Assembly (NCBI GenBank): GCA_036435485.1
Contig: CM071598.1
Location: 174,168,148-174,232,147 of the forward strand
Direction of reading: 5' to 3'
Origin: Saposhnikovia divaricata
Lineage: Eukaryota; Streptophyta; Magnoliopsida; Apiales; Apiaceae
DNA: 64,000 nucleotides
Positions 21,609-32,897 of this stretch are shown one piece after another. Made by a program: the position numbers and the translations under genes. Position 1 is the first letter of the stretch; every line of letters begins with the position of its first letter. Below the pieces are notes generated by a model. It was not told where the DNA came from. It was given only the letters and a program-made list of their open reading frames with translations, and did not search any database.

Positions 21609-23850
21609 TGTAAGAACCCAGATTTTGGGTGGAATTAAAACTTTTATGTATTTAATGATGTAAGAATGAATAGTGGATACGGCTACAATGTAATAATTGA
21701 TATTTGGGAAAGAATGAATGGAATTCGACTTTATTATGTTTATGTCTTGAAGAATGCTAAAGGGTGACAACATAGGTAAGAATAATGTATCTTCTAAGGG
21801 AATAAGATATGGCAACTTCAAGCAAGAGAATACTCTCATGTCATCCAGATCGATAACGATTAATCCAGTAGTTCCGTAAAAAGGTTAAGGAACGATCGAA
21901 AGAGAATACGGACAATTATACAACCCTAAGAGAACAAGTAAAGAATACAGAATGAATAGTGTTTTGGTGGGAGTATATAATAATATGAGACGACACTATA
22001 TAGAAGTATTCGGAACGGATTTCCGAGTTCGTATTAGTGATCCAGGGGGAAAATAAGTGTATGTAAAAGCTGTCGGATTCTGAAAAACCGCACTTTTATT
22101 TTCTCCGAGAGTTCCCTGGACACTGATAGCCTTAAGTATTTAACGAATGGATTAAAGGAATATAAAATGGAAAGTTAGAATGAAAGATGGAGAATGAAAG
22201 TATTAATATTAAAGAGGATTCCCGGTAAACCCTAATTAGAAATCCGTGAAATATTCTCACGAACGATCAATCGAAACGGGTAATAACCGGACACAGAGAC
22301 AAGCAGAGGAAGCAAGAGTCTTGTGCAAGCTACTAGTATAAATATCTAGTAACTAAACTAGAAGCAAGGAACTAGCACCTTAGAGGAAGAACTAAGTACT
22401 TAGCAAGTAACTACCTAGTTAAGCTTTAACCACCATAAAACCAACACATGTCTTGCCATTTGATCATCCAACACCTCATCACTTTAATAAAGTGACTTGT
22501 ACAAGATATTATGTGTAAGTGGATGAGAGTGAATGAGATTAAAACACAAAAAATCAAAAGAACCAAGCAACTCTCTCCCCCCCCCCATTTCAAGACCATT
22601 CGGCCTCACCCTTAATTCCAAATCCAAACTCCACCTTCCCACCATTGTTTGTTCTTGAAATAATTAAGGTGAGTCTTACATTTCATAAAACTTATCTCCT
22701 CAAAATCTTAGCTTCAAACTCATCCTTTTCCATTTTCAAAAAAATCAAACAAGAGGAGGGTGAATAGTGTTCATCATGTACTAACTTTGTTTTCTTGGTT
22801 TTTCATGGTTGATCTAGCAAGCATAATCACTCCTAAGTACCATACAAGGCTTAGTAAGGCTATATCACTATCTAAGGAAGGTATGAAGCTCTTGAAACCC
22901 TAACCCTTGTTTGAGATTTAAGCATGTTTATGATAGTTATAACTTAGTTATGGTTATGTTAAGATTATAAGCATGATTATGTATGGATTTTGGATTAATA
23001 ATGTAAATAGATAGATGAACGGAAAGGCATTGCTTGGCCTCAGTTCATGTATATAAGTCATGTATATGTTGTTTGGGTTGGATACTATTTTTATGGGAAG
23101 ATTCGAAATTGGTAGATATTCGATTTACAGCCGTTATAATGCCCGATTTTATAATACCATGTTTTGTATGCCATTTTCCCTGTCGAACCCCTACTGTCCA
23201 GAGACCTTATCTGCCATGATAGGATAGGTAATGTTCTAAGCTTTGTTTTGGTATAAAGATCACATGAAACGGACTTACGGTTTAGGATTTATGACCAAAT
23301 TACTAAAAGTAGTTCGAATCCGTAAACGAAAGTTCGTAACAGAAATTGAACCCTCGTAAGCTATGTAACGTCGTGGCGAATCTTGGTAAATAAATACTAG
23401 GGGTAAGAAGGAAGGTGTGAAAGAAAACCTTATGTCAAAAAGAGCATTTTTCGATTTATTAAAAATGTTCGAGTCAAGGTTAAACGCGAACGAACCCCTA
23501 AAAGACGACTCTTTTATAACTTTGGTAAAACACTTGGAAAACGGGCGATAAAACTCGGAGTATAATATTGGTTCGTAACGATTAACCTTAGAACTCATAT
23601 GACGTAAGTATGTCCCAAATATAAGTGCAGTGACATGTCGTATTAACGAACGAATGTCGGGTCTGATCAGTGATAATAAGTAATCCACTAAAAGGGGTAT
23701 AACGAGATAATTCGAGAACGTGTTTCGATTTAAGTATAACTTAACTTTTAATATGTTAAGTGATTAATCCCGAATGCCTTGGCTATTTATAGATCACCAA
23801 GCTGAACCGGGACCCGCTACCACTACCCCTTACCGTACTCGACTACCAGG

Positions 23851-24158
23851 ATGGCAGTTAAGTCACTCAACTGACTCAAAACTTTCAGTTGAGTCATCCA
23901 ACTCAAAAAACTTTCAATCAGGTCACTTAACAAATAAAACCTTTCAATCAAGTCATGAAGCACGTTAAAAACTTTCAATCAGGTCATTAAACACTTTAAA
24001 ATCATGTCATTAAACACGTCAAAATGAGGTCATTTAACATGTTTTATGACCTGATTGAAAGTTTTTATTTGTTAAGTGACCTGGATGAAAGTTTTTTGAG
24101 TTGGATGACCCAACTGAAAGTTTTCAGTCAGTTGAGTGACCTAACTGCCATTTAACCC
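23851..24158. mobile_element. MITE-like inverted-repeat insertion in the RT-2 LTR
   Basis: About 308 bp absent from the otherwise matching LTRs of RT-3 (near 35703) and RT-4 (near 48824). It folds back on itself: atggcagttaagtcactcaa on the left pairs with the matching complement at the right end, and the arms extend for roughly 90 bases or more with mismatches. aactttcaatcaggtca-type motifs recur along it. No clean target duplication is visible; a few bases of the empty site (caa) seem lost. Family unassigned. Confidence 0.7.
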
Positions 24159-26039
24159 GTTTCAATTCCCTTCTTTTAGGCTGTTGTTCTGATTGAATAA
24201 ATATATATATATGATTGCTGATATACATATGCCATTGCATGCATGCCTACTTTCAAGTTGAATTGATATACTTGTTCCCTGAATGTTATTGTTGGCTTAT
24301 AAGCTAGATAGTTATATATCAGTTATAAGCCGATTATTGTAAGACCCTCATAGAAGGGCGTGTACATCTTATTAATCAAAAATAGACCGGGAGTCAATAT
24401 TCCTTGATATATCGAGATTACCTCGGAGGAAAATATTTAAGTAAATATTTTCTATTATTTGGGCGACGAATATTATTTGAATATTCGTTCGAGACTAATT
24501 ATTTTAACGATCCTTACTTCAAATAATTATTTGAACGTAACTATTCAACGAATAATATTCATTCAGAGTCGAATTGATTATCGACTATTATTTCGAATAT
24601 TCTTCTAAAGATGAGACTATTAAATGAATATTATTTGGATATTCTTTTAGAATATTATTTTATTAAATAAATATTACTTTTGAATATTCATTTAAGATAT
24701 CAAATACTTGATGAATATTATTTTAATATTCTTCTGAAGCTTGATTTAATTATCGAATATTATCTCGAATATTCCTTAAGGCTTGGATTACTAAATGAAT
24801 ATTACTTGATATTCATTTAGGATATTATTAATTAAATGAATATTACTTTTGAATATTCATTTAAATTCCTAATTAATTATGAATATTACCTTAAATATTC
24901 TTTTCAGGTCTTATTAATTAATGAATATTGTTTTGAATATTCATTTAAATATTTATTTATTCAATAAATATTCTCCTGATATTTCTTCAGGGATTATTTT
25001 GAGAAATACTCTGATTTAAGATATTCTTTCATATTCCCAAATATTCTTTAAATATTTTAACTCAATAAATATTCTCTTAATATTTATTCCATACTTAGAA
25101 TAATCTCGATAAGGTTTATCTTCTTCGATTATTACAGAAAATATTTCGAAGTCATATTATTATTAATCTTATATCAAGAAAGGTTCTCAGACATCATTCT
25201 TCTTTGAGTCTATCCCCTTAATAATAAGGGAACCTTACTTGGAAAATGTTATTTATCTTGTCGACTTCCCGGTCATAAAGTATTCCCTTCACCCGCAACT
25301 CGGGTGCTGTTGACTTATTAAGTCGTTGCTTACCTTCTCATCTTTCGAGGGGTAAGATTACTGGAACAAGTTGATATCCGTTACCAAGCAATAGCTTGGG
25401 AGTTATTGGTAAATTTTCCTTTCCAACTAGATACGACTACTTTGTGGAGTCTTATCAACAAGTATTATACTTGGGGAAAGGGGGACGAATGTTACATTCA
25501 GAATCATGAATTCTATTTGAACTAGGAGTCGTGTAAGAGGCCGAGTAGCGCCGGTCCATCCCCTGTGGCCCAACCGTTGGCCGGGGAGAGCTAGTAAGGC
25601 GGTATACAAGTAAAGCCGTCAGTTCTTCCTTCTACCGGTGGTAAATCTAAATTGAGTTTACGATCTCGACTGATCATCAAGATTGGAACAGCGGGCGCGG
25701 TGAATACTCCATCATTGGTTCATCATCCAAATTTATTTATTTCCTGCAACATGGTTACTGTTGGCAGAGTTGGAAAAGTGTCATAACTGGAATTGCAACC
25801 TTTTCTTGCAAGTTCCTCTTCTTAATAACAATAAGAAAATCTCGCTTACTTTGATGTAGCAGATACTTCTTCAAACAAATACTTTCAGTTACCTTGTAAC
25901 TTCATCGTTCATATTATACTGGCATCATTTCCGTAAATGCATGGCATATGGTTTGAAAGATAGCTTTGAACTGTTTTAAATTATCGTTCAGTTATATATT
26001 TGTTAGTGGGCTTTCGCTCACCCTTGCTTTGTTTATATT

Positions 26040-26156
26040 ATGTCACAACAACAGCTAGGACAGATGGCTCGCGTCAGGCGCACTCGGCGCAAGCAGGTTA
26101 CCCGACCCACCGGACTACCCGCTGAGATGCTAGCCGCCATTGCTGAGGTAGCATAG
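26040..26156 (+). CDS. Small basic ORF in the RT-2 LTR (38 aa)
   Basis: ATG-initiated 38-codon ORF, MSQQQLGQMARVRRTRRKQ at its start, arginine-rich and then hydrophobic. It lies about 50 bases past the TATA-like box, so it would fall at the beginning of the transcript. The same ORF is intact in both RT-4 LTRs. In RT-3 its start codon is ata and the frame is changed. It may be a leader uORF; expression is unproven and conservation could simply reflect LTR relatedness. Confidence 0.3.
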   Translation: MSQQQLGQMARVRRTRRKQVTRPTGLPAEMLAAIAEVA

Positions 26157-26453
26157 TTAGACAGCTTTTGTTTCCTGTTTAGCTATATGTATAATTAATG
26201 TAATTAACGGCAAAACTTTTAAACCTATGATGTTATCCTTTTGGGATTGTAATAACTTTTATTCGTAACCCCTTTAATGTAAGACTTATTTCAATTTCAT
26301 CTCTGGGACTATAACTTTTGTGTGTGTGAGTGGTAATTATTGTAGGGTCACAGCATGTGATTTATTTATTGTGGACTCAAGTCAAGTATTATGAATGGAT
26401 GTAAGACCGTAACCACCAGATCCCTGACCCCGGATCTGGGGGTGTTACAGAGA

Positions 26454-26465
26454 TGGTATCAGAGC
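26454..26465 (+). other. RT-2 primer binding site (tRNA-iMet)
   Basis: tggtatcagagc, four bases after the 5' LTR end. Confidence 0.95.
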
Positions 26466-26658
26466 GAGAGTTATATATCCCAAGAGATGATACGACGTTA
26501 TATAATAATAAATTCAATAATATAATAAGAACCCTTTCCAGGTTCACCTAAAACCCTTACGGGAACTTTTTAAGTATCATGATAGTAACATAGTTCGTCT
26601 TGTGTAGGCGAGCGACTTGTCGGCCCAGGAGGCAGCTGCGAGACAGCATGATGAGGAC

Positions 26659-27501
26659 ATGTTCCGGACTAGGGACCCATACTATGAGCACTTGCCTGAG
26701 GAGGATACTGAGCCTGAGGAGGAGGACGCTGAGGAGGTCCAGGTAGATGCTGATACTTATGTGATCGAGTCTGAGGAGGAGGACCCTGAGGAGGTCCAGG
26801 ATGATGCTGACACAGATGTTGTTGAGACTGAGGGGGAGGAGGACCCGGAGGGAATCCAAACAGGACAGGATGCTGAGTTAGTGGTTGAGGATGATGATTA
26901 TTGGGTTGTGACTGAGATCAGGGCTTTGGGAGATGACACTGACATGACCACGGATCAGGTGGTGCCGGTAGATGAGGGTGTTGAGGGAGATATAGATGAG
27001 CCAGTAGTTGGTGCTGTAGGGAGTTCTGGACTTTTTGTGCCACTCCTCCCTGTTGAGAGAGCCCCTACCCCACCACCACTACCTGTGAGCCCGTACCCCG
27101 ACGAGTTTGAGGAGCTTACCCCAGAGCCCCAGCAGACAGAGACTGCCGCTCCAGCTGAGCCATCCACCCCACCTCATGCCCCGATAGGAGGAGTCCCAGT
27201 ATGTGTTCACAACTTGATTGTGAACGCGCTTTATAGAGAGTTATCTGTGGCAGATGCCAGGTTGGCAGAGTCTAGGAGTGAGTTAGCAGCAGAGTGAGCC
27301 GCCCGGATGAGGTTGCAGGGTAGGAGGACTATCAGTGACAGAGTTGGGTATAGGGCTGTGACCCGCATCGAGCTGAGGGCTCGGGTGAGGGTGCGACAGT
27401 TGCCTACTGATGGGCATGGTAGGGTAGACAGAGCAGAGGCTGAGGAGGTTTTCCGCATCGCCATGGGGAGGGTTCGGAGGATGTTTCGTCGTGGCGGCTG
27501 A
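26659..27501 (+). pseudogene. Extra ORF upstream of gag in RT-2, broken by one stop
   Basis: Homologue of the RT-4 extra ORF (51341-52183). The first in-frame ATG is 26659; the open frame extends upstream to a TTG at 26617. The N-terminus is strongly acidic, with about three degenerate ~20-residue repeats (EEEDPEEVQDDADTDVVE type). A proline-rich middle with DEFEELTPEP follows, then a basic, coiled-coil-like C-terminus ending MGRVRRMFRRGG. A TGA at 27295-27297 breaks it where RT-4 is open; the remainder continues in the same frame to 27501. The function is unknown. Confidence 0.7.
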
Positions 27502-27919
27502 TTTCAGATGTAGTGATGTAGTGGTCTAGTTGTCTAGTCATGTACGGACATAGTAGTGCCGGCTTTTGTAGGGATGGTTTTCTGTACTTGTTTTCCCTTT
27601 TTGCAGACTAGACAGATAGACAGCGTATTTCACTTTTGACTTGTTGTTGTTGTTAGGATGGCTGTACTTTAAACTATCGTTGTAACTCGGATGTTGTACC
27701 TTTTCGGTACCTGGTATATATTTGTTTCCATTTCAGTCATTACAATTTTGTTGGGATGTGATCACGAGTTTATTAGCATATGTATTACTTTTCGATTAAG
27801 TTGCCATGAGATATAAAACTGTGGGATTTTAAACCCAATCATGTAAAGAATTATGCAAGGAAAAATCCTTTAAAACAGGTAAGTGAACCTAATGTATAAT
27901 TTTCCAAATTTTCAGTAAA
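27502..27919 (+). other. RT-2 spacer between extra ORF and gag
   Basis: No ORF. Near its end an aacag|gtaagt donor-like site (GT at 27879-27880) and a ttttcag acceptor-like site (AG at 27914-27915) precede the gag ATG at 27920. The ~37 bases between them are too few for a plant intron, so these sites would have to pair with others. Confidence 0.45.
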
Positions 27920-29874
27920 ATGCCTCCAAGACGAATGGGCACTAGGGCCAACCCCCGAGAATCTACTGACCAAGAGAGTCACAACCAACGCGAGGAAAAC
28001 TATGAAAGTAGTGAGGAACAAGATCAGGACTATAATGAGCAAGAAGATTCCCAATATGGAGCAGAGGATGAACCCCTGTACTCTGAAGAATTTGAAAGGG
28101 AAATAGAGGGTGGAGAAACTGAAGTAGAACAGGAAAGGGAGAACCAGGGCGGAAACCCCATGGGCCAGTTTATGGATCTACTTAGGCAGAATTTGAACCA
28201 ATACCCCCAACCACCACCAGGCAACAACACTTCAGTGGCAAATTCCTTTAGGGCCTTTAAGTCCCTTAAGCCCCCAGAGTTCCACGGATCGGCTGATCCC
28301 GTTGAGGCGAGGGCCTGGATCAAGGAAATGGAAAAGTCTTTTGAGATTCTGAGTATCAATGAGGCTCAGAAGACTGTTTTTGCTACTTACCTACTAAAGG
28401 GAGAGGCCAATTATTGGTGGGAAGCCAAGAAAAACATGGAGACTGATGCTGTCATAGCCTGGGAAAGGTTCAAACAATTATTCCTGGAGAAGTACTTCCC
28501 GAAGTTCATGAAAACCCAGATGGAACTTAAGTTCTTGGAACTGAAACAGAACAATATGTCAGTGGCGGACTATGAGGCCAAATTTACTGAACTATCGAGA
28601 TTTGTGCCAGAGTTTGTAGACACAGAAGAAAAGAAAGCTAACAGGTTTCAACAAGGGCTGAACAGTGGATCCAGAATAGGGTGGCTGTTTTAGAGATTAC
28701 AGATTATGCCACCTTGGTGTAGAAGGCAACCATTGTGGAGGCTGGTAGTGATCAGATGCAGAGAGAGAGAGAGAAAAGGGGGATAAAGAGAAAGCATGTT
28801 AGTATGGGCGGAAGATCCGCTGGAGGAAAACCCCCAACCAAGTTTAATCGAGGAGCGGTTTCCCTACCAGGGAGGAATGTAGGGTTTAAACCATCTGCGA
28901 GTGTAAGTTTGAGCCAGGGCGGCCATCAATCAGGAATGTACCGTTCCAACCCTTCTCGACCTCCATTGCCATTGTGTGCTACTTGTGGGAAGAGGCACTC
29001 CGGGGTGTGCAACCTGAAGCAGATAAACTGTTATAAGTGTGGGCGAGCTGGGCATTATGCTACCGCTTGCACCACGGTCATCCCTAACAGCACAACCTGT
29101 TTCCAGTGTGGACAGCGAGGGCACATGAGGAAGGATTGCCCAAAGAGCAAACCAGCAGCATCAGGAGCAAGCAAGGTTGCCTCAAATAGGCCACCAACTG
29201 CTAGGACTTTTAATATGTCAGTACAAGATGCCGTGAGGGACACAGATGTGATAGCATGTACTTTTTCTCTCAATTCAGTCAGTGCAAATGTCTTATTTGA
29301 TTCAGGAGCAACTAAGTCTTTTATATCTAGAGATTTTGCGCATAAGTTGAAACTTAAAACCCAGCAACTAAGAGATTCCTTACAAGTAGAAATAGCTAAT
29401 CAGGAAATCGTACCGGTTAATCAAATTCACCCCGATTGTAAGCTAGAAATAGGAGGACGATCCTTCTATGTCGATTTAATTCCTTTTAAGCTAGGGGAAT
29501 TCGATGTCATTTTGGGTATGGATTGGTTGTCTCGCAATGATGCGCGGATAGATTGTAAAGGGAAAAAGGTTAAGTTGAAAACCCCAGGGAAGAAAGAAAT
29601 AGTGTTTAAGGGGATGCGACAGACCCAGAAAATTCTGACCATGGCACAAACCAAGAGATTGTTACGAAAAGGGAACGAGGCTTATTTAGCCTACGTTATA
29701 GATACTCAGAAGGAAGTGCCAAGATTGCAAGACATTCTGGTAGTTAATGAGTTCGAGGACGTGTTCCCACAAGATCTTCCCGGACTACCACCTGATAGGG
29801 TAATTGAGTTTGCCATCGAATTAGCCCCAGGGACGGCGCCAGTTTCGAAGGCCCCGTACCGACTAGCCCAGTAG
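27920..29874 (+). pseudogene. gag-pol: RT-2 gag-protease region, frameshifted
   Basis: The start MPPRRMGTRANPRE is shared with RT-4. It contains the capsid domain, a basic linker, an upstream CATCGKRHSGVC, two canonical zinc knuckles (CYKCGRAGHYATAC, CFQCGQRGHMRKDC), then aspartic protease with VLFDSGATKSF and the start of RT. Breaks relative to RT-4 are a one-base deletion near 28664, an in-frame TAG at 28720-28722 in the original frame, and another one-base deletion near 29866. RT-2 therefore cannot make a full gag-pol. Confidence 0.92.
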
Positions 29875-32629
29875 AAATGAAGGAGCTAACTAAACAATTA
29901 CAGGAATTGTTGGATAAGGGCATGATAAGGCCCAGTGTGTCGCCTTTGGGTGCACCAGTGTTGTTTGTTAAGAAAAAGGATTGAAGTATGAGGTTATGCA
30001 TCGACTATAGAGAATTGAACAAGCTAACCATAAAGAATAAGTATCCATTGCCCAGGATAGACGATTTATTTGACCAGCTAAGAGGAGCTGAATACTTCTC
30101 TAAGATTGATTTGAGAACGAGATATCACCAACTGAAGATCAAACCTGAAGATATCCCGAAGACAGCATTCCGCACCAGATATGGACATTATGAGTTCTTA
30201 GTTATGTCATTTGGATTGACCAACGCCCCAGCAGCCTTCATGGACCTAATGAATAGAGTGTTCAAGGAATATTTGGACAAATTCGTGATAGTTTTCATTG
30301 ATGATATTCTCATCTACTCAAAGACAGAGGCAGAACACGCTAAACATTTAAGGATAACCTTAGAAATACTCAGGAAAGAGCAGTTATATGCCAAGTTCTC
30401 CAAGTGTGAGTTTTGGAAAAATGAGGTACAATTCTTAGGGCACGTGATCAATAGAGAAGGAGTGTTGGTTGACCCCTCCAAGATAGAAGCAGTTTCAAAC
30501 TGGGAACGGCCAACTACTCCAACCAAGGTGAGGAGTTTCATTGGACTGGCCGGATATTACAGGAGATTTGTCCAAGACTTTGCGAAAATCGCAGCTCCAT
30601 TAACTCGACTTACCCGTAAAACTGAGAAATTTGAATGGACTGAGAAATGCGAGAAGAGTTTCCAAGAGTTAAAGAAGAGGCTGGTGACAGCCCCAGTGCT
30701 GGCATTACCTGATGGAAAAGGAGATTTTGTGATTTACAGTGATGCTTCGCATAAAGGACTGGGATGCGTGCTTATGCAGCACGGCAAGGTAATAGCGTAT
30801 GCGTCTAGGCAATTGAAGGATTATGAAGTCAGATATCCCACGCATGATCTAGAACTAGCAGCCATAGTCTTCGCTTTAAAGATTTGGAGACACTACCTGT
30901 ATGGGGAAAAATGTGAGATTTACACAGACCATAAGAGCCTCAAATACATTTTCACTCAGAAAGAGCTTAACATGCGCCAGAGGAGATGGTTAGAGTTAAT
31001 CAAGGATTACGACTGTGAAATTCGCTATCACCCGGGCAAAGCCAATGTGGTGGCTGACGCCCTTAGTCGGAAAGAGAAGCTCAAGATGATAACTTCAGGG
31101 AAAGAGCTAGTGAAGGATTTTGAGAAGTTGGAAATCGAGGTTAAGTTACCTGGAGAGGGCCAAGAAAAGTTGATGGAAATTAGAATCCAACCTCCATTGC
31201 TAGAAAAGATTAGACTGTGCCAGGAACGGATGATGGAGGAAGAAAAGAACTCCACAGAAGAGCTAATGATCGGGGAGGAAATTAAGTGCGAAAGAGACAA
31301 GGAAGGGATCATGAGGTACACATACAGGATATGGATCCCAAATGTTCAGGAACTCAAGGATGAGATTTTAAATGAGGCACACAACTCAAGATACTCAGTG
31401 CACCCCGGTAGCACCGAAATGTATAGGGATTTGAAGGAGTATTACTGGTGGCCCAATATGAAAAAGGACGTAGCAGAGTGGGTAAGCAGATGCTTGACCT
31501 TCCAACGAGTGAAGGCAGAGCACCAGAAACCCAGCGGACTTCTACATCCCTTAGAGATTCCAGAATGGAAATGGGAACATATAGCCATGGATTTCGTAGT
31601 AGGTTTACCAAGGACCAAGGCTAATCATGACGCCATATGGGTAATTGTAGATCGACTGACGAAATCGGCTCACTTTCTCCCGATCAACGAAAGGTACACG
31701 GTCGACAGACTAGTGGACATCTACTTAAAAGAGATAGTGGCGCGACATGGAGTCCCAGTCGCAATAGTATCCGATCGAGATCCTAGATTTAACTCCAGGT
31801 TTTGGAGAAGTTTTCAAGAATGTTTAGGGACCCGGCTGAACATGAGCACAGCCTACCACCCCCAGACAGATGGGCAAAGTGAAAGGACCATCCAAACACT
31901 AGAGGATATGTTGAGAGTCTGCGCGATAGACTTCAAGGGAAGTTGGGATGATCACTTGCCATTGGTTGAGTTCTCCTATAATAACAGTTATCATTCAAGC
32001 ATTGGGATGCCACCTTATGAGGCCCTTTATGGAAGAAAATGTCGATCTCCCTTGTATTGGGATGAAGTTGGAGAGCGAAAGATGCTAGGCCCCAAGTGGT
32101 CCAACGAACTAAAGATGCAGTAGATCTAATCAGAGGACGGTTGGTAGCAGCCCAGGATCGACAAAAGAAATATGCCGACTTAGCTCGGAAAGGCAAGGAA
32201 TACGAAGTAGGGGACCTAGTGTTCTTGAAAGTGTCACCTTGGAAAGGTTTAATGAGATTTGGGAAGAAAGGAAAGCTGAGTCCCAGATACATTGGACCAT
32301 TTGAGATCTTGAGACGGATTGAGGAACTAGCTTATGAGCTCGCATTGCCCCCGAATCTACAGCAGGTGCACAATGTGTTCCATGTTTCGATGCTGAGGAA
32401 GTATAATCCGTATGCTAAGCATATTGTAGAGTATGAGCAAGTGGACATGCAACCAGACCTGACCTATGTGGAGCAACCTGTGGAAATCATAGACCGGAAA
32501 GAACAAGTGCTCCGAAACAAGGTCATTCAGCTAGTCAGAGTTCTGTGGCAGAACCACAATGTAGAAGAATCCACCTGGGAACTTGAAAGCGCAATGCAAG
32601 AGAAGTACCCCCACTTGTTTTCAAACTGA
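29875..32629 (+). pseudogene. pol: RT-2 reverse transcriptase / RNase H / integrase / chromodomain region, broken
   Basis: Continues pol. A TGA at 29982-29984 precedes a long open stretch (29988-32123) with RT (FIDDILIYS), RNase H (YSDASHKGLG ... TDHKSLKYIF ... GKANVVADALSR) and integrase (HPGSTEMY zinc site; MDFVVGLP, SDRDPRF, QSERTIQ catalytic D, D, E). The second zinc-site cysteine is replaced by phenylalanine (CLTFQ against CLTCQ in RT-4). A one-base deletion near 32089 shifts the frame into the final ORF (to 32629). That segment carries the integrase C-terminus and a chromodomain (VEIIDRKEQVLRNKVIQ ... ESTWELE). The order PR-RT-RH-IN-chromodomain is that of Ty3/gypsy chromoviruses. Confidence 0.93.
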
Positions 32630-32650
32630 TTCCGGGACGGAATCCTTTTA

Positions 32651-32662
32651 AGGAGGGGAGAC
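32651..32662 (+). other. RT-2 polypurine tract
   Basis: aggaggggagac immediately before the 3' LTR, preceded by the gattccg-gga-cggaatc hairpin at 32628-32644, which overlaps the gag-pol stop codon. Confidence 0.9.
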
Positions 32663-32897
32663 TGTAAGAACCCAGATTTTGGGTGGAATTAAAACTTTTA
32701 TGTATTTAATGATGTAAGAATGAATAGTGGATACGGCTACAATGTAATAATTGATATTTGGGAAAGAATGAATGGAATTCGACTTTATTATGTTTATGTC
32801 TTGAAGAATGCTAAAGGGTGACAACATAGGTAAGAATAATCTATCTTCTAAGGGAATAAGATATGGCAACTTCAAGCAAGAGAATACTCTCATGTCA
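32663..32897 (+). repeat. RT-2 3' LTR, first 235 bp (interrupted by RT-3)
   Basis: Matches 21609-21843 with one obvious difference. It ends at tgtca (32893-32897), the expected left copy of the RT-3 target duplication. The continuation is beyond the window. Confidence 0.93.

Larger units (their letters stand above)
21609..26449 (+). repeat. 5' LTR of RT-2 (4,841 bp, includes a MITE)
   Basis: Starts TGTAAGAACCC and ends GGGTGTTACA. Without the inserted MITE (23851-24158) its length (~4.53 kb) equals that of the RT-4 LTR. Features in order: tgaatagtg at 21667, 21953 and 22761; conserved block agccgttataatgcccgatt at 23129-23148; an AT-rich ladder of inverted repeats around AATATT (~24430-25130); a ttatatatt TATA-like box near 25990; the gctcacccttgc block; a 38-codon ORF; and a terminal hairpin at 26416-26439. 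Confidence 0.93.
21609..32897 (+). mobile_element. RT-2: Ty3/gypsy (Tekay-like) retrotransposon, autonomous type but broken (visible part)
   Basis: 5' LTR 21609-26449, primer site, extra ORF, gag-pol with chromodomain, polypurine tract, and the first 235 bp of the 3' LTR (32663-32897). RT-3 is inserted there, so the rest of the 3' LTR and the second target duplication (expected gttca) lie outside the window. The coding region is complete in order but carries several stops and frameshifts. The visible 235 bp of 3' LTR matches the 5' LTR almost perfectly. Confidence 0.93.

Noticed and set aside
26617..26659. TTG at 26617 / 51299 as start of the extra ORF
   Set aside because: Plants rarely start at TTG; the first in-frame ATG 42 bases later was preferred, though upstream extension by splicing is possible.
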